From Roseateles depolymerans (GTDB lineage Bacteria > Pseudomonadota > Gammaproteobacteria > Burkholderiales > Burkholderiaceae_C), in the NCBI GenBank assembly GCA_003241055.1, contig QFOD01000024.1, positions 1 to 64,000 of the forward strand: a DNA stretch of 64,000 nt, in the 5' to 3' direction. Within the stretch, counting starts at the first letter, position 1. The number at the start of each line of letters is the position of its first letter. Below the pieces are notes generated by a model. The model made no database searches. It saw nothing but the letters and a program-made list of their open reading frames with translations, and was not told the DNA's origin. Shown in pieces: positions 8,828 to 17,339 of the stretch. The translations under genes were made by a program, and so were the position numbers.

Positions 8828-9907
8828 TCAGGAAGGGGTGCCGGGCAGCAGCGCGTCCAGCGCCTGCAGCAGGGTGTCGATCTGCGCGTCCGTGCCTATG
8901 CTGATGCGCAGGAAACTGGCAATGCGCTCGGGCTTGCGGAAGTGTCTCACCAGCACGCGATGCTCGCGCAGGCCGGCAGCCAATGCCGCCGCGTCCTGTC
9001 CGGGAAAACGTGCAAACACGAAGTTGGCCTTGGACGGCAGCACCTGGGCGCCGCGGCGGCTCAGCTCGGCGGTGAGGCGCTCGCGGGTCGCGATGATGAG
9101 GTCGCGCATGCGCTCGAAGCCGGCGCGGTCATCCAGCGCGGCGACGCCGCCGGCCAGCGCCAGGCGGTCCAGCGGGTAGGAGTTGAAACTGTCCTTCACG
9201 CGGGTCAGCGCCTCGATCAGCTCGGCCTGGCCCAGCGCATAGCCCACGCGCAGGCCCGCCAGTGCGCGGCTCTTGGACAGCGTGCACACCACCAGCAGCT
9301 GCGGGTAGCGGTCCACCAGCGTGGCGGCCGACTCGGCGCCGAAGTCCACATAGGCCTCGTCCACCACCACCACCGAGTCGCGGTTGGCCTGCAGCAGGCG
9401 CTCGATCTCTGCCAGCGGCATCGCGATGCCGGTGGGCGCGTTGGGGTTCGCGAAGATGATGCCGCCGTTGGGGCCGGCGGCCAGCAGGTCGTCCACGCGC
9501 AGGCTGTAGTCCTCGGCCAGCGGCACCTCGCGGGTGGCGATGTCGTAGAGCCTGGCGTAGACCGGGTAGAAGCTGTAGGAGATGTCCGGGGTCAGCAGCG
9601 GCGCCTCGTGCTTGAGCAGCGCGGCGAACACATGGGCCAGCACTTCGTCGGAGCCATTGCCCACGAACACCTGCTCGGGCCTGAGGCCGTGCAGACGCGC
9701 GGCGGCGGCCTTCAGCGCCAGGCCCTGCGGGTCGGGGTAGAGGCGCAGGCTGTCATTGGTCTCGGCCGCGATGGCCTTGAGCACGGCCTCGCTGGGGCCA
9801 TAGGGGCATTCGTTGGTGTTGAGCTTGACCAGGCCTTCGATGCGCGGCTGCTCGCCGGGCACGTAAGGGGTCAGCGTGTGGACCAGATCGCTCCAGAAAC
9901 GACTCAT
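8828..9907 (-). CDS. hisC: Histidinol-phosphate aminotransferase HisC
   Basis: PLP-dependent class I/II aminotransferase of 359 residues that converts imidazole acetol phosphate and glutamate into histidinol phosphate. LNTNECPYGPS near residue 30, the ANPNAPTG segment near 152, DEAYVDF near 183 and the PLP lysine in TLSKSRALAGLRVGY near 208 are all typical. The ATG overlaps the TGA of the upstream PIN-domain toxin gene (ATGA), so hisC should be translationally coupled to that gene. It is not downstream of hisD as in related operons: a 1.9-kb block separates them. Confidence 0.97.
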   Translation of the reverse strand: MSRFWSDLVHTLTPYVPGEQPRIEGLVKLNTNECPYGPSEAVLKAIAAETNDSLRLYPDPQGLALKAAAARLHGLRPEQVFVGNGSDEVLAHVFAALLKHEAPLLTPDISYSFYPVYARLYDIATREVPLAEDYSLRVDDLLAAGPNGGIIFANPNAPTGIAMPLAEIERLLQANRDSVVVVDEAYVDFGAESAATLVDRYPQLLVVCTLSKSRALAGLRVGYALGQAELIEALTRVKDSFNSYPLDRLALAGGVAALDDRAGFERMRDLIIATRERLTAELSRRGAQVLPSKANFVFARFPGQDAAALAAGLREHRVLVRHFRKPERIASFLRISIGTDAQIDTLLQALDALLPGTPS

Positions 9908-10353
9908 CGCAAACTCTCCGTCTCCAGCGTGGGCGGGCTCTGGCGCGGGTCCAGCACCTGCACGCTGTCATACACCGCCTCGTGCGGCAGTTCCAGGCTC
10001 AGCAGCCGCGTGCAGCCCTGGGCCTTGGCGGCCGCGACGATCAGCGCGTCCGCATAGGCCAGGCCGAAGCGGCTCTCCAGCGACCAGGCGCTTTCCACCG
10101 TCGCATGGTCTATGGCCCAGGGGTTCCAGCGCTGGTAGCGGCGCACCTCGGCGCGCGCATCGCCATTGGGCATGGGCGGCTGGATGCGCGTGGTGACCAG
10201 CCGGTAGAAATCGTTCAGCACCTGGGTGGACACGCGGCCCGCGCGCTGCTGCCACAGCACTTGCAGCCAGGCCAGCACCTGGGCCTGCTCGTCGGGGTGG
10301 GCACCGTCCTCGCTGAGTATGAGCACCGAGGTGTCGACGAACACCGGCGTCAT
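9904..10353 (-). CDS. PIN-domain ribonuclease, VapC-type toxin
   Basis: A 149-residue PIN-domain protein. The first acidic residue is in VFVDTSVLI (D7), a second acidic region lies mid-protein, and the C-terminal catalytic aspartate is in FGLAYADALIVAAA near residue 108. VapC toxins are Mg-dependent RNases that cut tRNA or rRNA until neutralised by the antitoxin. The start overlaps the stop of the preceding ribbon-helix-helix gene (TGATG), the standard antitoxin-toxin arrangement, and the stop overlaps the hisC start. Activity and target are not deducible from sequence. Confidence 0.85.
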   Translation of the reverse strand: MTPVFVDTSVLILSEDGAHPDEQAQVLAWLQVLWQQRAGRVSTQVLNDFYRLVTTRIQPPMPNGDARAEVRRYQRWNPWAIDHATVESAWSLESRFGLAYADALIVAAAKAQGCTRLLSLELPHEAVYDSVQVLDPRQSPPTLETESLR

Positions 10354-10571
10354 CACGGCTCGCTCCGCGTCGGATAGGCACGGCCCTTGGAGGCCCAGCT
10401 GCGTTCGCGGTGCAGCCAGTCCTGCATCGCGCGTTCGTAAGCGTCGTCGTGGCGCATCTTCTCGGCCAGCAGCTCGCCCAGCAGGCGCGACACGCTGGTA
10501 TTGCGCCGCGCGGCCTCCAGCCGGGCCCATTCGGCCACGGCGTCGTCCATGGAGACGGTCACGTTCTTCAT
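10353..10571 (-). CDS. Ribbon-helix-helix antitoxin, VapB-type
   Basis: A 72-residue (75 from the upstream ATG at 10580) CopG/RHH-like protein: MKNVTVSMDD forms the DNA-contacting strand, followed by WARLEAARRN and TSVSRLLGELLAEKM helices and a charged tail that would wrap the toxin. It overlaps the PIN gene by one base. The 37-base palindrome at 10581-10617 abuts the possible start, as expected for an autoregulatory operator. No good Shine-Dalgarno is visible for either start. Confidence 0.8.
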   Translation of the reverse strand: MKNVTVSMDDAVAEWARLEAARRNTSVSRLLGELLAEKMRHDDAYERAMQDWLHRERSWASKGRAYPTRSEP

Positions 10572-10580
10572 GGCGCCCAT

Positions 10581-10617
10581 GGTACACGAAGTTCGTGAAT
10601 CACGAACTTCGTGTACC
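10581..10617. promoter_or_regulatory. Nested palindrome, probable operator of the vapBC-his transcript
   Basis: Arms of 18 bases, 10581-10598 and 10600-10617, are exact reverse complements around a single A. Each arm itself contains a 13-base palindrome: CACGAAGTTCGTG at 10585-10597 and CACGAACTTCGTG at 10601-10613, with centres 16 bases apart. This looks like two adjacent dimer sites for an RHH antitoxin. It lies directly before vapB and 31 bases before the divergent lipoprotein start, so it could control both. Confidence 0.75.
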
Positions 10618-10648
10618 GTACCAATTCCGAACCACGTAGCATGGCCCG

Positions 10649-11830
10649 ATGCGACACCCCCGCCCCGCCCTGGCCCTGCTGGCCCTCACCGCCGCGCTGC
10701 TGACCGGCTGCGCCCTGCAACCCAAGCCGGCGCCCGTGCTGGCCCCCGCGCCGCTGGCCGAGGCCGATGCGCTGATAGGCGGCCTGGTGGACCAGAAGCT
10801 GCTGCCCGGCGCCGTGCTGTGGGTGGAGCGCGAGGGCCGCGCGCCCTACCACCGCGCCTATGGCCAGCGGGCGCTGCAGCCTGCGCCCGAGGCGCAGAGC
10901 GAGGACACGGTGTTCGACGCCGCCTCGCTGACCAAGCCGGTGGTGACCGCCACGCTGGTGCAGATGCTGCGCGAGCGCGGCCGGCTGGACATAGACGCGC
11001 CGCTGCAGCGCTACCTGCCGGACTGCGGCGGCGCCGACAAGGCCGGCATCACGCTGCGCCAGCTGCTGACGCATACCTCGGGCCTGCCGGCCACGCTGAA
11101 GGGCAATGGCGCGGGCGACTGGCGCGGCATCGCCGCCGCGCGCGAGCAGGCCTGTGCGCTGCCCATGCAGGGCACGCCGGGCGGGCAGTTCCGCTACTCG
11201 GACGTGAACTACATCCTGCTGGGCCTCATCGTGGCGCAGCAGGCCGGCCAGCCGCTGGAGCAGTTCGCCGACGAGGCGCTGTTCAAGCCGCTGGGCATGA
11301 AGGACAGCGGCTACCTGCCGCTGCGCCGCCTGCCGCTGGCGCGCATCGCGCCCACCGAGCGCGAGCCCGACGGCCATCTGCTGCGCGGTGAGGTGCACGA
11401 CCCGACCGCGCGCAAGATGGGCGGCGTGTCCGGCAACGCCGGCCTGTTCACCACCACGGCCGACCTGGCCCGCTTCGCGCGCATGCTGCTGGCCGGCGGC
11501 GTGGCCGAGGACGGCCGCCGCCTGCTGTCGCCCGAGAGCGTGAGGTTGCTGAGCACGCCACAGCAGCCCGAGGCGCTGAAGGAGTTGCGCAGCCTGGGCT
11601 GGGACCTGGACACGCCCTACTCCAGCCCGCGCGGCACGCTGTTCCCGGTGGGCGTGAGCTTTGGCCACACCGGCTTCACCGGCTGCATCCTGTGGCTGGA
11701 CCCGCAGAGCCGCAGCTTCTACGTGTTCCTGTCCAACCGGGTGCACCCGGGGCCGCCCACCGTCATCCTGCCGGCCTACCGGCCGCTGGGCACGCTGATG
11801 GCGCGGGCCGTGGGGCTGGGCGCGGACTGA
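10649..11830 (+). CDS. Beta-lactamase/PBP-fold serine hydrolase lipoprotein
   Basis: A 393-residue class C beta-lactamase-like (AmpC/EstB/DD-peptidase fold) protein. It has a lipoprotein signal with lipobox LLTGC (Cys about 21). The catalytic SxxK is SLTK near residue 92, the YxN motif is YSDVN near 188, and GHTG near 337 stands for the KTG-type motif. The family includes esterases, peptidases and beta-lactamases, so the substrate is unknown. It should be anchored in the cell envelope. It lies within the block that separates hisD from hisC, divergent from vapBC and ending 3 bases from the convergent hisD stop. Confidence 0.85.
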   Translation: MRHPRPALALLALTAALLTGCALQPKPAPVLAPAPLAEADALIGGLVDQKLLPGAVLWVEREGRAPYHRAYGQRALQPAPEAQSEDTVFDAASLTKPVVTATLVQMLRERGRLDIDAPLQRYLPDCGGADKAGITLRQLLTHTSGLPATLKGNGAGDWRGIAAAREQACALPMQGTPGGQFRYSDVNYILLGLIVAQQAGQPLEQFADEALFKPLGMKDSGYLPLRRLPLARIAPTEREPDGHLLRGEVHDPTARKMGGVSGNAGLFTTTADLARFARMLLAGGVAEDGRRLLSPESVRLLSTPQQPEALKELRSLGWDLDTPYSSPRGTLFPVGVSFGHTGFTGCILWLDPQSRSFYVFLSNRVHPGPPTVILPAYRPLGTLMARAVGLGAD

Positions 11831-11833
11831 GGC

Positions 11834-13141
11834 TCAGTCCTTGAGCCGCATCTCCGCGGCGCGCGCGTGGGCCTGCAGGCCCTCGCCATAGGCCAGCTCG
11901 GCCGCGATGCGGCCCAGGCCCTGGGCGCCCTGCTCGCTGACCTGGATCAGGCTGGTGCGCTTCTGGAAGTCGTAGACCCCCAGCGGCGACGAGAAGCGCG
12001 CCGTGCCCGAGGTGGGCAGCACATGGTTGGGGCCGGCGCAGTAGTCGCCCAGGCTCTCGCTGGTGTAGGCGCCCAGGAAGATGGCGCCGGCATGGCGCAG
12101 CAGCGGCTCCCACTGATGCGGCTGGGCCGCGCTGATCTCCAGGTGCTCGGGCGCGATCGCGTTGCTGATCTCGCAGGCCTCTTCCATGGAGCGGGTCAGG
12201 ATCAGCGCGCCGCGCCCTTCCAGCGACGCGCGGATCACCTCCGCACGCGGCATCTCGGGCAGCAGGCGCTCCATGCTGGCGCGCACGGCCTCCAGGTAGG
12301 CGGCGTCCGGGCTCAGCAGGATGCTCTGGGCCAGCTCGTCATGCTCGGCCTGGCTGAACAGGTCCATCGCGACCCAGTCCGGCGGCGTGCTGCCGTCGGC
12401 GATCACCAGGATCTCGCTGGGGCCGGCAATCATGTCGATGCCGACCTGGCCGAACACATGCTTCTTGGCCGAGGCCACATAGGCATTGCCGGGGCCGGTG
12501 ATCTTGTCCACCCGCGGGATGGTGGCCGTGCCATAGGCCAGCGCGGCCACGGCCTGGGCGCCGCCCACGGTGAACACGCGGTGCACGCCGGCCACATGGG
12601 CGGCGGCCAGCACCAGCGGGTTGCGCACGCCGTCCGGCGTGGGCACGACCATGATGATTTCCTGCACGCCGGCCACCTGGGCGGGGATGGCGTTCATCAG
12701 CACGCTGCTCGGGTAGGCGGCCTTGCCGCCCGGCACGTACAGGCCCACACGGTCCAGCGGCGTGACCTTCTGGCCCAGCAGCGTGCCGTCCTCGTCGTGG
12801 TAGCTCCAGCTGCGGCCGCAGGCGTCCAGCTGGCGCTCGTGATAACTGCGCAGCCGGCTGGCGGCGTATTGCAGCGCCGCGGCCTGGGCCGGCGTGATCG
12901 CGTCGAACGCGGCCTTGAGCTCGGCGGCGCCCAGCTCCAGCGCGGCGACCGACGGCGCGTTCACACGGTCGAAGCGCGCGGTGTAGTCCAGCACCGCGGC
13001 GTCGCCGCGGGCGCGCACGTCGGCCAGGATGTCGGCCACACGCTGCTCGATGGCCGCGTCGGTCTCGGCCGACCAATGTCGCAGCGCCTCGAACTGCGAG
13101 GCGAAATCGGCGGCGGTGGTGGCGAGTTGACGGATTTTCAT
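11834..13141 (-). CDS. hisD: Histidinol dehydrogenase HisD
   Basis: Zinc- and NAD-dependent HisD oxidises histidinol twice to histidine. The 435-residue protein carries the family landmarks LDRVGLYVPGGKAAYPSSVLM (from about residue 130), the GGAQAVAALAYGT segment near 193, the GPSEILV motif near 240, the AEHDELAQ segment near 265 and the NHVLPT motif near 380. Its ATG overlaps the hisG stop (ATGA). It ends against a convergent gene, so transcription from hisG cannot simply continue to hisC without crossing 1.9 kb of opposing or toxin-antitoxin DNA. Confidence 0.98.
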   Translation of the reverse strand: MKIRQLATTAADFASQFEALRHWSAETDAAIEQRVADILADVRARGDAAVLDYTARFDRVNAPSVAALELGAAELKAAFDAITPAQAAALQYAASRLRSYHERQLDACGRSWSYHDEDGTLLGQKVTPLDRVGLYVPGGKAAYPSSVLMNAIPAQVAGVQEIIMVVPTPDGVRNPLVLAAAHVAGVHRVFTVGGAQAVAALAYGTATIPRVDKITGPGNAYVASAKKHVFGQVGIDMIAGPSEILVIADGSTPPDWVAMDLFSQAEHDELAQSILLSPDAAYLEAVRASMERLLPEMPRAEVIRASLEGRGALILTRSMEEACEISNAIAPEHLEISAAQPHQWEPLLRHAGAIFLGAYTSESLGDYCAGPNHVLPTSGTARFSSPLGVYDFQKRTSLIQVSEQGAQGLGRIAAELAYGEGLQAHARAAEMRLKD

Positions 13142-13812
13142 GGGGTGGGGGCCTGGCCCGCAGCGGCGGAGAAGGCGTCGATCAGCGGGCGCAGCAACTC
13201 CCGCTTGAGCTTGAGGGCGGCCTGGTTGACCACCAGGCGCGAGGAGATGTCCATGATGCGCTCCACCTCCACCAGCTTGTTGGCACGCAGCGTGCCGCCG
13301 GTGGAGACCAGGTCGACGATGGCGTCGGCCAGGCCGGTCAGCGGGGCGAGCTCCATGGAGCCGTAGAGCTTGATCAGGTCCACGTGCACGCCCTTGTCGG
13401 CAAAGTGCTGGCGGGCGATCTCGGTGTACTTGGTGGCCACACGCAGGCGCGAGCCCTGCTTCACAGCGCCGGCGTAGTCGAAGTCCGCGCGGGTGGCGAC
13501 GCTCATGCGGCAGCGTGCGATCCGCAGGTCCAGCGGCTGGTAGAGGCCGTGCGAGCCGCCCTGGGCCAGCGCCTGCTCGTGCAGCACATCGCGGCCGGCC
13601 ACGCCGAGGTCGGCGCCGCCATGGGCCACATAGGTGGGCACATCGCTGGCGCGCACCAGCACCACGCGCAGGTGGGGCTGGTTGGTCGTCAGGATGAGCT
13701 TGCGCGAGGTCTCCGGGTCTTCCAGCACCTCGATGCCGGCGGCGCGCAGCAGCGGCAAGGTTTCTTCGAAGATGCGGCCCTTGGACAGCGCCAGCGTCAG
13801 CGTGTTGCTCAT
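13138..13812 (-). CDS. hisG: ATP phosphoribosyltransferase catalytic subunit (short form)
   Basis: HisG condenses ATP with PRPP in the committed step of histidine synthesis. At 224 residues it is the short form, which lacks the C-terminal regulatory domain and works with HisZ, not found here. MSNTLTLALSKGRIFEE opens the protein; the PRPP-binding segment GLADAIVDLVSTGGTL lies near residue 160. The start was chosen because it overlaps the bolA stop (ATGA); an ATG 5 codons earlier is less likely. murA, which often sits between bolA and hisG in related genomes, is absent. Confidence 0.97.
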   Translation of the reverse strand: MSNTLTLALSKGRIFEETLPLLRAAGIEVLEDPETSRKLILTTNQPHLRVVLVRASDVPTYVAHGGADLGVAGRDVLHEQALAQGGSHGLYQPLDLRIARCRMSVATRADFDYAGAVKQGSRLRVATKYTEIARQHFADKGVHVDLIKLYGSMELAPLTGLADAIVDLVSTGGTLRANKLVEVERIMDISSRLVVNQAALKLKRELLRPLIDAFSAAAGQAPTP

Positions 13813-14054
13813 TGCGCGGCGCTCCATTCCTCGGGGCTCAGCGTCTTCATGGACAGCGCGTGGATCTGCTCGCGCATGCGCTCGCCCAGGGCGGCGTAGA
13901 CGCGCTGATGGCGCTTGATGCGCGTGAGCCCCACGAACTCGGCAGACACGATGGTCGCGAAGAAATGGCGGCCGTCGCCCTCCACCTCCAGATGCTCGCA
14001 GGGCAGGCCTGCAGCAATGAAGTCGCGCACGTCTTGCGGGGTGGGGTCGGCCAT
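13809..14054 (-). CDS. BolA family protein (IbaG-like)
   Basis: An 81-residue BolA-fold protein. GDGRHFFATIVSAEFVGLTRIKRHQRVYAALGERM contains the family core, with the conserved HQ-VY-L pattern; the stretch ends HALSMKTLSPEEW. BolA/IbaG proteins partner monothiol glutaredoxins in iron-sulfur cluster handling and have roles in envelope stress. It overlaps hisG by 4 bases and follows the ABC exporter genes at an 86-base distance. Confidence 0.93.
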   Translation of the reverse strand: MADPTPQDVRDFIAAGLPCEHLEVEGDGRHFFATIVSAEFVGLTRIKRHQRVYAALGERMREQIHALSMKTLSPEEWSAAQ

Positions 14055-14140
14055 GAAGCGTCCTGGGTTCTACCTGGGGAAAGCCCGGGATTTTCGCTCA
14101 GCCGGCCCACCCCGCCCTTCGCGGACGCTTCAGCCTGAGC

Positions 14141-14896
14141 TCACGAACGGATTTTGTAGCCGCTGCGCAGCAGCTTGAGCGCGATCACCGCCACCGCGAC
14201 GAAGGCCGTGCCCACCACCGCCAGACTCAGCCAGGGCGACACGTCGGACACGCCGAAGAAGCCGTGGCGGAAGCCGTCGATGATGTAGAAGAAGGGGTTG
14301 AGGTGGCTCACCGCCTGCCAGGCCCCGGGCAGCGAATGCACCGAGTAGAAGACGCCCGACAGGAAGGTCATGGGCATCACGATGAAGTTCTGGAAGGCCG
14401 CCAGCTGGTCGAACTTCTCGGCCCACAGGCCGGCGATCAGGCCCAGCGTGCCCATCAGCCCGGCACCCAGCGCCGCGAAGGCCAGCACCCACAGCAGATT
14501 GCTGAGGCCCGGCGGCGCAAACCAGGCGGTCACCAGCAGCACGCCCAGGCCCACGGCCAGCCCGCGCACGATGGCCGCGCCCACGTAGGCCAGGAACCAG
14601 GCGGCCGGCGACAGCGGCGTCAGCAGCAGGAACACCAGGTTGCCGGTGATCTTGCTCTGGATGAGGCTGGACGAGCTGTTCGCGAACGCGTTCTGCAGCA
14701 CGCTCATCATCACCAGGCCCGGGATCAGGAAGGCCGTGTAGCTGACCGTGTCGTAGACCTTCACATGGTCTTCCAGCGCGTGGCCGAAGATGACCAGGTA
14801 GAGCACCGCGGTGAGCACCGGCGCCGCCACCGTCTGGAAGGACACCTTCCAGAAACGCAGCACCTCTTTGTAGAAAAGCGTCGAAGCTCCGTTCAT
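14141..14896 (-). CDS. ABC-2 type transporter permease
   Basis: A 251-residue ABC-2 permease of the YadH/NodJ type with six predicted hydrophobic segments. TAFLIPGLVMMSVLQNAF near residue 54 and the SGVFYSVHSLPG segment near 180 are characteristic. It starts within the stop of the ATPase gene (ATGA), so the two form one exporter. Substrate is unknown; relatives are proposed to export lipids, polysaccharide precursors or drugs. Confidence 0.92.
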   Translation of the reverse strand: MNGASTLFYKEVLRFWKVSFQTVAAPVLTAVLYLVIFGHALEDHVKVYDTVSYTAFLIPGLVMMSVLQNAFANSSSSLIQSKITGNLVFLLLTPLSPAAWFLAYVGAAIVRGLAVGLGVLLVTAWFAPPGLSNLLWVLAFAALGAGLMGTLGLIAGLWAEKFDQLAAFQNFIVMPMTFLSGVFYSVHSLPGAWQAVSHLNPFFYIIDGFRHGFFGVSDVSPWLSLAVVGTAFVAVAVIALKLLRSGYKIRS

Positions 14897-15807
14897 GCCG
14901 AAGCTCCCTGCATGATTTCCAAGAACACGTCCTCCAGATCGGCCCGGCCGATCTCCAGGTCTTCAATGACGCAACCGGCCGCGCGCAGCGCCGCCAGCGT
15001 CGTCTCCACTTCGGCCGCGTCATGCGCGGTCACCTGCACGATGCGCCCGGTCACGCGCGCCCGCGCCGCCACCTCGGGCGGCAGCACGGCATCGGTCTTG
15101 AAGCGCAGCATCGTGGCCGCGCGGCCGCTGAGCAGCGCGGAGGTGCGGTCCAGCGCGACGATGCGGCCGGCCTTCATCATCGCGATGCGCTGGCACAGCG
15201 CCTCGGCCTCTTCCAGGTAGTGCGTGGTCAGCAGCACCGCATGGCCCTGCTTGTTGAGGCGGGACACGAACTGCCACAGCGTCTGGCGCAGCTCCACATC
15301 CACGCCGGCCGTGGGCTCGTCCAGCACGATGACCGGCGGCCGGTGCACCAGCGCCTGCGCCACCAGCACGCGGCGCTTCATGCCGCCCGACAGCTGGCGC
15401 ATGTTGGCGTGGGCCTTGTCGGCCAGGCCCAGGCTTTCCAGCAGCTCGTCGATCCAGGCGTCGTTGTTGGGGACGCCGAAGTAGCCGCTCTGGATGCGCA
15501 GCGTCTCGCGCACGCTGAAGAAGGGGTCGAACACCAGCTCCTGCGGCACCACGCCCAGCGCCTTGCGGGCGGCGGCGTAGTCGTCCACCACGTCGTGGCC
15601 CATCACGCGCACCCGGCCCTCGCTGGCGCGGGCCAGGCCGGCCAGCACGCTGATCAGCGTGGTCTTGCCGGCACCGTTGGGCCCCAGCAGGCCGAAGAAC
15701 TCGCCGGGCTGGATGTCGAAGCTGACGCCATCCAGCGCCCTGACCTGCCCTCCGCGGTATGTCTTCTTGACGTTTTCAAACGAGATCGCAGGAGTTGGGC
15801 TGGACAT
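14893..15807 (-). CDS. ABC transporter ATP-binding protein
   Basis: A 304-residue ATPase of the YadG/NodI type. Walker A is GPNGAGKTT near residue 42, the signature is LSGGMKRR near 138, Walker B VIVLDEPTAGVD near 160, and the switch histidine LLTTHYLEE near 194, followed by a C-terminal domain of the DrrA/CcmA-like subfamily. The start MSSPTPAISFENV was chosen over a 28-residue upstream extension. It heads the minus-strand train that runs through bolA to hisD, divergent from a TetR gene 62 bases away. Confidence 0.93.
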   Translation of the reverse strand: MSSPTPAISFENVKKTYRGGQVRALDGVSFDIQPGEFFGLLGPNGAGKTTLISVLAGLARASEGRVRVMGHDVVDDYAAARKALGVVPQELVFDPFFSVRETLRIQSGYFGVPNNDAWIDELLESLGLADKAHANMRQLSGGMKRRVLVAQALVHRPPVIVLDEPTAGVDVELRQTLWQFVSRLNKQGHAVLLTTHYLEEAEALCQRIAMMKAGRIVALDRTSALLSGRAATMLRFKTDAVLPPEVAARARVTGRIVQVTAHDAAEVETTLAALRAAGCVIEDLEIGRADLEDVFLEIMQGASA

Positions 15808-15869
15808 GGCGCAAGATTTTAGAAGTCGCCCCGGCGGGCGCGCTGATCGCTGCCAAAATGCCCCGCTGC

Positions 15870-16538
15870 ATGGCCAGCCCAAAGAAACCACGCCGTACCG
15901 CCGAGCGCATCCTGGAGACCACCCTCCAGCTGTTCAATGCCTTCGGCGAGCCCAATGTCTCGACCACGTTGATCTCGGCCGAGCTCAACATCAGCCCGGG
16001 CAACCTGTACTACCACTTCCCGGCCAAGGACGAGCTGGTCAACGCGCTGTTCGGCCGCTACGAACAGGAGCTGGCCGAACTGCTGGCCGCCTCCGACAGC
16101 GTGCGCCACGTGGAGGACGCCTGGCTGTTCCTGCACATGCTGTTCGAGCTGATCTGGAAGTACCGCTTCCTGTACCGCGACCTCAACGACCTGCTGTTCA
16201 AGAACCGCCGGCTGGAGACGCATTTCCAGAGCCTGCTGGGTGCCAAGGAGCAGGCCATGCGCCAGCTGCTGTCCGGGCTTCACCTGGGTGGCGCGCTGAA
16301 GATGGAGCTGCGCGAGGCCGCGCCCACCGCCAGTTCGATGGTGGTGGTGCTGTCCTACTGGCTGAGCTTCGAATACGTGCGCAACCCGCGCCGGGCGCTG
16401 GAGCCCGAACAGGCCGGCGAGGCGCTGATGCGCGGCGCCTTCCACGTGATGAGCCTGCTGCTACCCTATCTCGAGCCGGCCTCCAAGGACCACCTCTTCC
16501 AGCTCGCCGGCCGCTACCAGAGCCCACCCACATCCTGA
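15870..16538 (+). CDS. TetR/AcrR family transcriptional regulator
   Basis: A 222-residue TetR protein. The helix-turn-helix is ERILETTLQLFNAFGEPNVSTTLISAEL..SPGNLYYHFPAKDELV, within residues 12-56; the C-terminal domain includes WLFLHMLFELIWKYRFLYRDL, typical of a conserved Burkholderiales and Pseudomonas subfamily. The start MASPKKPRR is preferred; an ATG four codons upstream is also in frame. It is divergent from the ABC exporter, which makes that exporter a candidate target, and 10 bases upstream of the next gene. Confidence 0.9.
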   Translation: MASPKKPRRTAERILETTLQLFNAFGEPNVSTTLISAELNISPGNLYYHFPAKDELVNALFGRYEQELAELLAASDSVRHVEDAWLFLHMLFELIWKYRFLYRDLNDLLFKNRRLETHFQSLLGAKEQAMRQLLSGLHLGGALKMELREAAPTASSMVVVLSYWLSFEYVRNPRRALEPEQAGEALMRGAFHVMSLLLPYLEPASKDHLFQLAGRYQSPPTS

Positions 16539-16548
16539 CGGAGACCGC

Positions 16549-17325
16549 ATGGCCAAGTGGACCGCCTTCCCCTTTGACAACGCAGGCCTGGTCTACACGC
16601 CGGCCACGCTGAAGAAGCACTGGGCCCGGCTGCATGCCGGCGACGCCGAGCCCTGGCCCAAGGACGCAGCCGTCCAGCAGGCCTGGATCCACTTCCACGC
16701 CGGCGAATTCCAGGCCGCCTTCGAGGCCGGCCTGGCCGCGGGCGGGGCCGGCCTCACGGTGGCCAACAAGGCCCAGGCCATCTACGCGACCTATCTCGAG
16801 AAGAAGGAGAAAACCCGGCTCGAGATGTTCATGGCCGTCGCCGAACGCGCCCAGGCCCAGCAGGCCGCCAACCCCGGCCAGGCCAATGCCTGGTACTGGC
16901 AGGCCTATGCACTGGGCCGCTACGGCCAGGGCATCAGCGTCGCCAAGGCGCTGGCCCAGGGCCTTGGCGGCCAGATCAAGCAGGCGCTGGAACGCACCAT
17001 CGAGCTGGCGCCCCGGCATGCCGACGCCCACATCGCGCTGGGCACCTTCCACGCCGAGGTGATCGACAAGGTCGGCCGGCTGCTGGGCAAGACCCAGGGC
17101 GCCGATGCGGCCACGGGGCTGCGGATGTTCGCGCAGGCGCTCAAGCTCAACCCCGGCAGCGCGATCGCGATGATCGAGCAGGCCAATGGCCTGGTCATGC
17201 TGGAGGGCGACAAGCGGCTGAAGGAGGCCGAGCAGCTCTACGCCGACGCCGCAGCCTGCGAGCCCATGGATGCGATGGAACTGCTGGATATCGAGCTCGC
17301 CCGCGCCGAGCTGGCCGACGAGTAA
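16549..17325 (+). CDS. Tetratricopeptide-like protein of unknown function
   Basis: A 258-residue soluble protein without a signal peptide. Helical repeat-like stretches are visible: QQAWIHFHAGEFQAAFEAGLA near residue 43, an ANAWYWQAYALGRYGQG stretch near 112, a LERTIELAPRHADAHIALG stretch near 147 and FAQALKLNPGSAIAMIEQAN near 193, each with the small/aromatic spacing of TPR helices. It is predicted to be a protein-interaction scaffold. It follows the TetR gene by 10 bases with GGAG upstream of the ATG. Similar TetR-TPR pairs appear in related genomes from memory; no function is known to me. Confidence 0.7.
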   Translation: MAKWTAFPFDNAGLVYTPATLKKHWARLHAGDAEPWPKDAAVQQAWIHFHAGEFQAAFEAGLAAGGAGLTVANKAQAIYATYLEKKEKTRLEMFMAVAERAQAQQAANPGQANAWYWQAYALGRYGQGISVAKALAQGLGGQIKQALERTIELAPRHADAHIALGTFHAEVIDKVGRLLGKTQGADAATGLRMFAQALKLNPGSAIAMIEQANGLVMLEGDKRLKEAEQLYADAAACEPMDAMELLDIELARAELADE

Positions 17326-17339
17326 AGCCCGCCAGCGCC

